A DNA stretch of 64,000 nucleotides, taken from the NCBI RefSeq assembly GCF_001613445.1, contig NZ_BDCJ01000001.1:124001-188000 (forward strand). Reading direction: 5' to 3'. The position numbers and the translations under genes are program-made. Below the pieces are notes generated by a model. The model saw only the letters and a list, made by a program, of their open reading frames with translations, was not told the DNA's origin and ran no database searches. Each line of letters opens with the position of its first letter. Position 1 is the stretch's first letter. The stretch comes from Nocardia grenadensis NBRC 108939. GTDB taxonomy: Bacteria > Actinomycetota > Actinomycetes > Mycobacteriales > Mycobacteriaceae. Of the stretch, positions 57,955-64,000 are shown one piece after another.

Positions 57955-58851
57955 TCAGCGTCCGGCCAGCAGTTTTTCGGCGATCGTCGTATCGGTTTCG
58001 GCGCCCTCCCGGTAGCCGCCCTCCCCGTTCATCGCGGTCATGATCGCGAGCGTGTAGCGCTCACCCGGCCCGGCGAAACCGACCGAGTTCACCACCCAGC
58101 CGCCCTGCTCGTCCGACCAGCCGTTCTTCAGACCCGGCCGCATGGCCGAACCGGCGCCCCACACACCCCAGTGCTGATTGGAATCGACCCGGCGCATAAC
58201 GTCGAGCAGGTAGCCACGATCGTCGGGGTGCATCCGGTCCAGCACATTGGACATGAGCCGGTCCAGATCGGCCGCGGTGGTCTTCTGGAAACCCCAGTTC
58301 GGGCGCCCGTTGGGTGATGGTTCGGGCCGCAGACTGGTCATACCGTTCGCGCGGAACGCATTGTTGAACGCCTGGCCGTCGAGGCCGGAGTACTTGTTCC
58401 ACAGGATATCGGTGGCCTGGTCGTTGGAGGTGGCCATCATCTGCTCCAGGAGCTGACGATCCTCCGGCGGCAGGGTGATGGCCCCGACCCGGGCACGGTT
58501 GAGTAGATCCGAGGCGATGGCCAGCTTGATGGTGGACGCGGTGAACACCATGTCCTCGGCATGCGGGCTGGCGTAGACCGCGCCGGTCTGGCGGTCACGG
58601 AAGACGTAGCCGGTCACGCCGGGGCGGGAGTCCAGATACGCGTTCACGGATTCGATGCGGGCGGCCAGATCGCAGTCGAAGCCGTTCGCGCAACCCTGGG
58701 TATGGGCGTGCGGTACGGCGTCGGCCGAGGGGAGGCCGGAGGGCGCACCGGCGAACAGGATCGCGGCGGCGGCCAGGACAGTGGCGGGTGCGGCCACGCG
58801 GGGAGCCGCACCGGTGAGCAGGGGGTAACGCACGAGGAAACACCTTGTCAT
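57955..58851 (-). CDS. Secreted class A beta-lactamase-like serine hydrolase
   Basis: A 298-residue exported protein. The signal peptide is in LAAAAILFAGAPSGL and ends near residue 45. The penicilloyl-serine fold shows the S-x-x-K motif in VFTASTIKLAIASDLL (Ser about 105), SND in MMATSNDQATDILW (about 141, the SDN equivalent), and KNGW near 242 in place of KTG. The class A Glu166 region is not evident. It may be a D,D-peptidase/carboxypeptidase-like enzyme or a weak beta-lactamase. C-terminal LAIMTAMNGEGGYREGAE is normal. Start ATG at 58851. Confidence 0.83.
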   Translation of the reverse strand: MTRCFLVRYPLLTGAAPRVAAPATVLAAAAILFAGAPSGLPSADAVPHAHTQGCANGFDCDLAARIESVNAYLDSRPGVTGYVFRDRQTGAVYASPHAEDMVFTASTIKLAIASDLLNRARVGAITLPPEDRQLLEQMMATSNDQATDILWNKYSGLDGQAFNNAFRANGMTSLRPEPSPNGRPNWGFQKTTAADLDRLMSNVLDRMHPDDRGYLLDVMRRVDSNQHWGVWGAGSAMRPGLKNGWSDEQGGWVVNSVGFAGPGERYTLAIMTAMNGEGGYREGAETDTTIAEKLLAGR

Positions 58852-58887
58852 ATCGGCGCTCTGCGCGCACGTTTTCCCCTCGGGCCG

Positions 58888-59100
58888 CTAACGGACTCGC
58901 GCGGTGGCCTTCAGCGCGGCGGCGGCGCGGCCGTTGAGCCGATAGCAGTGCTCGAATGCTTCGGTGTGTTCCGCGCGCGGCCACGAGTGCAGTACGACGG
59001 TGCGTCCGTAGTGCCGGGAGTTGACGAGCTCCCACCGGTCACCGGACCGGCGGACGGTGAATCCGTCCTTCGGTATCAGGGGCACAACCAGCGCTTTCAT
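58888..59100 (-). CDS. Small basic protein, unknown function
   Basis: A 70-residue protein, MKALVVPLIPKDGFTVRRSG, then DRWELVNSRHYGRTVVLHSW and EAFEHCYRLNGRAAAALKA. It looks like a compact alpha/beta fold and is not exported. No family recognised. The start ATG at 59100 is chosen since the longer frame (to 59268) adds unfolded-looking residues. Its stop is 36 bp from the serine hydrolase start on the same strand. Role unknown. Confidence 0.5.
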   Translation of the reverse strand: MKALVVPLIPKDGFTVRRSGDRWELVNSRHYGRTVVLHSWPRAEHTEAFEHCYRLNGRAAAALKATARVR

Positions 59101-59423
59101 CGACGCGAACCAGCCTTTCGTGCGGTAACCGTTCCTCCCGGAGTTGCACTGTGACACAGTGCGTCCGCGAGATCGCTGCCATGCGACCGCGTGTCGGTGA
59201 CTCATGTGCGCTAAATCACTGTGCGCCGGCTGTCGATATCCGGTAAAAGCTGTTGGCGCTAGGGACATTCGGGGATGATCTCCTGTCCCGGGGTTGTCCG
59301 CTCCGTCGTGGGGTCTTGGCGAGCGGTGTCGGACAGCGGGCGTATAAACGGGTGGACGATGCGCCCGCCCGAGCAGTGCGGACGTGACGAAGGATGGTGA
59401 TCGAGCCGAGCGGAAGGGCGGAG
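59101..59423. other. Divergent intergenic region before recC
   Basis: Holds the promoter for recC on the plus strand and the small protein on the minus strand. A ribosome-binding site GAAGGGCGGAG lies at about 59413-59423. No inverted repeat or LexA-like site was recognised. Confidence 0.4.
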
Positions 59424-62400
59424 ATGGCGCTGCACATCCACCGTGCCGAACGCGCGGATACGCTGGTCACCGCGTTGGCCGGGCTGCTGGCCGAACCGCT
59501 GCCCGATCCGTTCGCCGCCGAGGTGATCGCCGTGCCCGGTAAGGGCGTGGAACGCTGGCTGACACAGCGACTCTCGGGTGTGCTGGGGGCTTCGGCGGCC
59601 TCCGGCGATGGTGTCACGGCCAATATCCGGTTCCCCGCCCCGGCCGCGCTGGCCGCGGAGGTATCGGCCGCGATCAGCGGTTTCGGTCCGCACGAGGATC
59701 CGTGGTCGCCCGATCGCGTGGTGTGGACGCTGCTGCGAGTGATCGATGAATCGGTGCGTGAACCGTGGTGTGCCGTGCTCACCCGCCATCTCGGCCTGGA
59801 CGCCGAAGATCCGGTGCCCACCGGAGCCGAGCCCGTGCCCGCCGCCGGCCCCGAGCACCGGCGCGGCCGCCGCTACGCGACCGCCGCCCGGCTGGCCGCG
59901 CTGTTCGAGAGCTACACGGTCCAGCGCCCGGCCCTGATCACCGAATGGGCGCGCGGCGACGATACCGATGGCACCGGCCGGCCGCTGCCCGACGATCTGA
60001 GCTGGCAACCGGCCCTGTGGCGGCGGCTGCGCGACGCGGTCGGCGCGCCCGATCCGGCCGAACGGCTGCACACCACCTGCGCGCGATTGCGGGACGATCC
60101 GGGCGCGGTGGATCTACCGCCGCGGCTGTCGGTCTTCGGCGCGACCCGGCTGCCCGCCGCCCACCTGGCGGTGCTCACCGCCGTGGCCGAGCACCGCGAG
60201 CTGCATCTGTGGCTGGCCCATCCCAGCCCGGCCATGTGGGACGCGCTGGCCGGAATCGGCCCGAAACCGCAACGAGCGCGCGATGATTCGGCCACCCGGG
60301 TGCGGCACCCGCTGCTGGCGGGCCTGAGCCGGGATATTCGGGAGCTCCAGCTGCGCCTGCCCGCGGCCGCCACCGATATGCGGTATCCGGAACCGGCGGG
60401 CGCCCTGGTCCGCGCCGGTGCCCCGGCCGGGCACTCGGACGACGCGTCCCGCCGGGACGAGCCCCCGGCGACACTGCTGGGAACGGTTCAGCGGCACCTC
60501 CGTGACGATCGCTGGCCGCCCGGCCCCGAGGACGCCGACGCCGACGGCAGTGTGCAGGTGCACGCGTGTCACGGCCCGGTGCGGCAGGTGGAAGTACTCC
60601 GGGAGTGCCTGCTCGGCCTCTTCGCCGCCGATTCGACACTCGAACCCCGCGATGTGCTGATCATGTGCCCGGAGGTCGAGACCTTCGCCCCGCTGCTGCG
60701 GGCGGCGTTCGGGCATCCCGGGCCGGTGGGCCCGGAAACCCCTGCCGCTTCCGGGCATCCGGGGCACCGGTTACGGGTGCGTCTCGCCGACCGCGGCCGG
60801 GCGGTCACCAATCCGCTGCTCGGCGTGGTGGCGACCCTGCTGGAACTGGCCCGCAGCCGGGTCACCGTCACCGAGGTGCTGGATCTGGCGGCCGGCGAAC
60901 CCGTGCGCCGCGCCTGCGGTTTCGACGACGACGATATCGAGCGCTTGCGGGAGTGGGCGGTCGAGGCCGGTGCCCGATGGGGCATCGGCCGGCGGCAGCG
61001 GCAGGCATTCGGTCTCGGCGATTTCGAGCAGAACACGGTGAACGCGGCGGTGGACCGGATCCTGCTCGGGGTCACCGCCGACGAGACCTCCGGGAGCTAT
61101 CTGGACCGGGTGCTGCCGCTCGACGATGTGGACAGCAACGATATCGACCTGGCCGGCCGGTTCGCCGAATACGCCGACCGGCTGGCGTCGGTGCTGCGGG
61201 ATCTACAGGGGCCCGGGCCCGCGGCACAGTGGACCGCGGTGCTGGACCGGGCCCTGGATCTGCTGACCGATGTACCGGAGTCGCAGTCGTGGATCCGTAC
61301 CGAGGCGCGCCGGGAGCTGACAGCCGCCACCGCCCACGCCGGTGCCGTCGAGCTACGGCTGGCCGATCTCACCGGTCTGCTGCAGGAGCGCCTCGCCGCC
61401 GCCCCGGCCCGGTCCAACTTCCGCACCGGCGAGCTCACCGTGTGTGGCCTGTCCCCGATGCGATCGGTGCCGCACCGGGTGGTGGTACTGCTGGGCGTGG
61501 ACGACGAGATATTCCCGCGCGGTGCGGGTATCGACGGTGACGAGGTGCCGGCCCGGGAACCGCTCCTGGGTGAACGCGACCCGCGCTCCGAGGACCGGCA
61601 GCTGCTGCTGGACGCGATCGGCGCCGCCCGCGACACCCTGGTGGTCGTGCACACCGGTGCCGATCCCGTCACCGGCGCCTACCGGCCGCCCGCCGTGCCG
61701 GTCGCCGAACTACTCGATGTGCTGCGTGCCCACGTCGGTGCCGCCGGGATGGCCGAGGTGGTCACCCGCCACCCGCTACAGGCACACGACCCGCGCAATT
61801 TCGCCGCCGGGCGGCCGTTCAGTTTCGACGCCGTCGCTTTCGCGGGTGCCCGGGCCACGGGCGCGGCGCCCACCGCGCCACCGGAACTGCTCACCCGCAC
61901 CCTGCCCGGTACCGAGACCACCGAGATCGGGCTGGCCGAGCTGATCTCGTTCCTGGAACATCCCGTACGCGGTTTCCTGTGGCAGCGGCTCGGGGTGCGG
62001 GTCCCCGACCAGGACGACGATATCGCCGACCGGCTGCCCATCGAGTTCGGCGGACTCGAGACCTGGGCGCTGGGTGAGCGGATGCTCGCCGCGCGCCTGG
62101 CCGGCGCCGACCCGGCCGAATTGCGGGCCGCCGAATGGCGGCGCGGAATCCTGCCGCCCGCCGAACTGGGCCGGGCCGTCCTGAACGATGTGGAACGCAC
62201 CGTCGAAACCCTGGTCCGGGCCGCCGGTCCCGACTACACCCGGCCGCCGCGCGATATCGATATCTCGTTCGACCTCGGCGACGGCCGCCGTCTCACCGGC
62301 ACGGTCGCCGAGGTGCGCGGGGACCTGCTGGTACGCACCACGTATTCGCGGGTCGCGCCCAAACACCGGCTCGCGGCATGGGTATCACTGCTGGCGCTGG

Positions 62401-62855
62401 CGGTCACCGACGAGCGGTCGTGGCGGGCGGCGGTCACCGGCCGCGGCCGTTTCCCGACGCCGGCCTGGCGCGCCGAACTCACCGCGCCCGGCACGGCCGA
62501 GGCGACGACGATGCTGCGCACCCTGGTCGCGCTGCGCGATGCCGGTCTCACCGAACCGCTGCCCATTTCCACGGCCACAACCGCCGCCTACGCCGAGGCG
62601 CGATACCGGCGGCTGCCCCCGGAAGAGGCGATCGCCGCCGCCGACCGCGAATTCGGCGGCGGGGACAAGACCAGGGATTTCGCCGAACACACCGACCGGA
62701 ATCTGCGGTACGTCTGGGGGCCGGCACCCGACCTGCGCGACCTCACCGCCGCCCCCGCGCCGTCCGGGGAACCGATCGAGAACACCCGTTTCGGGTCGAT
62801 CGCCCGCCGCCTGTGGGTGCCGCTGCTGCGCGCCGAACAGCAGGGGGCGCCATGA
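59424..62855 (+). CDS. recC: Exodeoxyribonuclease V gamma subunit RecC
   Basis: A 1143-residue RecC, normal length. The N-terminus MALHIHRAERADTLVTALAG then PFAAEVIAVPGKGVERWLTQ and RLSGVLGASAASGDGVTANI matches the family (VxxGMxRWLxQxLA region). Later stretches VQVHACHGPVRQVEVLRECL, then FLEHPVRGFLWQRLGVR, and VVLLGVDDEIFPR are further RecC landmarks. It recognises Chi-like sites and holds the displaced strand in RecBCD end resection. An earlier in-frame ATG at 59394 exists; 59424 has the better Shine-Dalgarno. Followed by recB. Confidence 0.93.
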   Translation: MALHIHRAERADTLVTALAGLLAEPLPDPFAAEVIAVPGKGVERWLTQRLSGVLGASAASGDGVTANIRFPAPAALAAEVSAAISGFGPHEDPWSPDRVVWTLLRVIDESVREPWCAVLTRHLGLDAEDPVPTGAEPVPAAGPEHRRGRRYATAARLAALFESYTVQRPALITEWARGDDTDGTGRPLPDDLSWQPALWRRLRDAVGAPDPAERLHTTCARLRDDPGAVDLPPRLSVFGATRLPAAHLAVLTAVAEHRELHLWLAHPSPAMWDALAGIGPKPQRARDDSATRVRHPLLAGLSRDIRELQLRLPAAATDMRYPEPAGALVRAGAPAGHSDDASRRDEPPATLLGTVQRHLRDDRWPPGPEDADADGSVQVHACHGPVRQVEVLRECLLGLFAADSTLEPRDVLIMCPEVETFAPLLRAAFGHPGPVGPETPAASGHPGHRLRVRLADRGRAVTNPLLGVVATLLELARSRVTVTEVLDLAAGEPVRRACGFDDDDIERLREWAVEAGARWGIGRRQRQAFGLGDFEQNTVNAAVDRILLGVTADETSGSYLDRVLPLDDVDSNDIDLAGRFAEYADRLASVLRDLQGPGPAAQWTAVLDRALDLLTDVPESQSWIRTEARRELTAATAHAGAVELRLADLTGLLQERLAAAPARSNFRTGELTVCGLSPMRSVPHRVVVLLGVDDEIFPRGAGIDGDEVPAREPLLGERDPRSEDRQLLLDAIGAARDTLVVVHTGADPVTGAYRPPAVPVAELLDVLRAHVGAAGMAEVVTRHPLQAHDPRNFAAGRPFSFDAVAFAGARATGAAPTAPPELLTRTLPGTETTEIGLAELISFLEHPVRGFLWQRLGVRVPDQDDDIADRLPIEFGGLETWALGERMLAARLAGADPAELRAAEWRRGILPPAELGRAVLNDVERTVETLVRAAGPDYTRPPRDIDISFDLGDGRRLTGTVAEVRGDLLVRTTYSRVAPKHRLAAWVSLLALAVTDERSWRAAVTGRGRFPTPAWRAELTAPGTAEATTMLRTLVALRDAGLTEPLPISTATTAAYAEARYRRLPPEEAIAAADREFGGGDKTRDFAEHTDRNLRYVWGPAPDLRDLTAAPAPSGEPIENTRFGSIARRLWVPLLRAEQQGAP

Positions 62856-62889
62856 CCGCCGCCGTCCGCCGCCGTGGAACGGAGCAGCT

Positions 62890-64000
62890 GTGACCACGAC
62901 CGCGCCCGCCCCACCGGCGGGCAATGCGTTCGAGCTGTGCGGCCCGTTGCCGCACGGCACCACCGTCCTCGAGGCGAGTGCCGGTACCGGCAAGACCTAC
63001 GCCATCGTCGGGCTCGCCGCCCGATATGTCGCCGAGGCCGGCGTGGACATCTCCCGGTTGCTCCTGGTCACCTTCAGTCGCGCGGCGACCCAGGAGCTGC
63101 GCGAACGTACCCGCGACCGGTTCGTCGCCGTCGCCGCCGCACTCGCCGATCCCGACGCCGCCCGGACCGCCGCCGATGAACTGATCCGCCATCTGGCCGA
63201 CGCGGAGCCGGAGGAGGTGCGTGCCCGCCGGACCCGGCTGCGGGCCGCGCTCTCGGACTTCGATGCCGGGGTCATCGCCACCACCCACAGCTTCTGCCAG
63301 CGCATGCTGGCCGAACTCGGTCTGGCCGGCGACCTCGAGCCCGGTGCGCGCCTGGTGGAGGAGGCCGACGACATCATCCGCACCGTCGTCGACGATCTGT
63401 ATCTGAGCCGCTTCGCGCGGACCGCGGCACCGTTCTCGGTGAAACAGGCCCAGCGGTTCGCGCTCGCGGCGGTGCGCGACCGGCAGGCCCGGCTCGCGCC
63501 CGATACCGATGAGACCTCGGCGCAGCGGGTCGCGTTCGCGGCCGCGGTCCGCGCCGAAACCGAACGCCGGAAACGACTGGCGGGGTTGCGGGACTTCGAC
63601 GATCTGCTGGTGCTGCTACGCGATATCCTCGCCGACCCCGCGCGCGGCCCGGCCGCGTGCCGGCGTATCCGGGACCGCTACCAGGTGGTGCTCGTCGACG
63701 AATTCCAGGACACCGATCCGCTGCAGTGGGAGATCCTGCGCCGGGCCTTCCACGGCCACAACCCGCTGGTCCTGGTGGGCGATCCGAAACAGGCGATCTA
63801 CGCGTTCCGGGGTGCCGAGGTGCTGAGCTATCTGGACGCGGTCGGGCACGCCACCGCACGCCACGAGCTCACTACCAACCGCCGCAGCGACGCGGGATTG
63901 CTCGCCGCGCTCGACCATCTGCTGGGCGGAGCGGCACTGGGCCACGACCAGATCGTGGTGCCCGCCGTCACGCCCACCCAGCCGTGGAGCCGATTGCGCG
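62890..64000 (+). CDS. recB: Exodeoxyribonuclease V beta subunit RecB (partial, runs off the window)
   Basis: The first 370 residues are visible. Walker A is EASAGTGKTYAIVGLAARYV (about residues 29-48), then LLLVTFSRAATQELRERTRD (motif Ia), VIATTHSFCQRML (motif Ib), VVLVDEFQDTDPLQWEILRR (motif II DEFQD) and LVLVGDPKQAIYAFRGAE (motif III). These are UvrD/RecB superfamily-1 helicase motifs. The GTG start at 62890 has GGAGCAG before it, 34 bp after the recC stop. RecB supplies the 3'-5' helicase and the nuclease domain, which lie beyond the window. Confidence 0.92.
   Translation, partial: MTTTAPAPPAGNAFELCGPLPHGTTVLEASAGTGKTYAIVGLAARYVAEAGVDISRLLLVTFSRAATQELRERTRDRFVAVAAALADPDAARTAADELIRHLADAEPEEVRARRTRLRAALSDFDAGVIATTHSFCQRMLAELGLAGDLEPGARLVEEADDIIRTVVDDLYLSRFARTAAPFSVKQAQRFALAAVRDRQARLAPDTDETSAQRVAFAAAVRAETERRKRLAGLRDFDDLLVLLRDILADPARGPAACRRIRDRYQVVLVDEFQDTDPLQWEILRRAFHGHNPLVLVGDPKQAIYAFRGAEVLSYLDAVGHATARHELTTNRRSDAGLLAALDHLLGGAALGHDQIVVPAVTPTQPWSRLR

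Noticed and set aside
59394-59423. Earlier RecC start at 59394
   Set aside because: The residues before MALHIH are not family-like and the start at 59424 has the better ribosome-binding site.

Overview
The window is high-GC DNA from a mycolic-acid actinobacterium, most likely Nocardia or a close relative. The evidence is an antigen-85-type mycolyltransferase, an Lsr2 nucleoid protein, a DUF3556 membrane protein, several F420/FMN luciferase-like (LLM) oxidoreductases, a mycothiol-type ArsC, a DinB protein, many TetR regulators, and small secreted proteins of the kind common in Nocardia. No rRNA, tRNA, CRISPR array or intact insertion sequence was seen. This is a chromosomal housekeeping/accessory mosaic; the only mobile DNA is a decayed Tn3-family transposase fragment near 15.9-16.4 kb.

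Layout. 0-3.1 kb: an arsenic resistance locus, with arsR divergent from cadI/arsI-like, acr3 and arsC. 3.4-8.2 kb: small genes, three of which carry reading-frame breaks (a secreted protein with a 9-base C tract, an Ohr peroxidase, a membrane protein), then a RelA/SpoT-domain synthetase. 8.2-12.9 kb: a carotenoid operon (crtE, crtI, crtB) behind a B12-domain MerR regulator of the LitR/CarH type, with two 11-bp-spaced direct repeats in front of crtE. 13.2-15.8 kb: DUF3556 protein and CinA/PncC. 16.4-20.1 kb: two regulator/enzyme pairs, each with matching inverted-repeat operators (TetR with an alpha/beta hydrolase; TetR with an LLM oxidoreductase). 20.3-25.1 kb: acetyltransferase, penicillin-binding lipoprotein, aminotransferase, HAD phosphatase, DoxX-like protein. 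25.2-28.7 kb: a scarred stretch with a hydrolase joined to an acetyltransferase tail, a truncated isomerase and a frameshifted, truncated cutinase, around an intact PadR/peptide deformylase pair. 28.7-42.8 kb: an Lcp/MpaB-type haem oxygenase, methyltransferase, AhpD/MarR pair, DUF4185 protein, aldehyde dehydrogenase/PucR pair, enoyl-CoA hydratase, MaoC-like protein, mycolyltransferase, SRPBCC/TetR pair and Lsr2. 42.9-50.6 kb: LLM oxidoreductases, two hydrolases, universal stress protein, acetyltransferase, then Ku overlapping the stop of a lycopene cyclase. 50.8-59.1 kb: MFS exporter, a tandem pair of secreted glycine-rich proteins, NDH-2, a P450 and a class-A-beta-lactamase-like protein. 59.4 kb to the end: recC and the start of recB, which runs off the window.

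How the parts work together. crtE, crtI and crtB make GGPP, phytoene and lycopene, and the cyclase near 50 kb could close the rings, so the pigment pathway is split over about 40 kb. Ku (end joining) and RecBC (end resection) are both present. Much of the rest is single enzymes under their own local repressors, and the operators are often visible as inverted repeats. Several genes are broken by one-base indels or deletions. Whether that is true gene decay or assembly error cannot be settled from this sequence alone.
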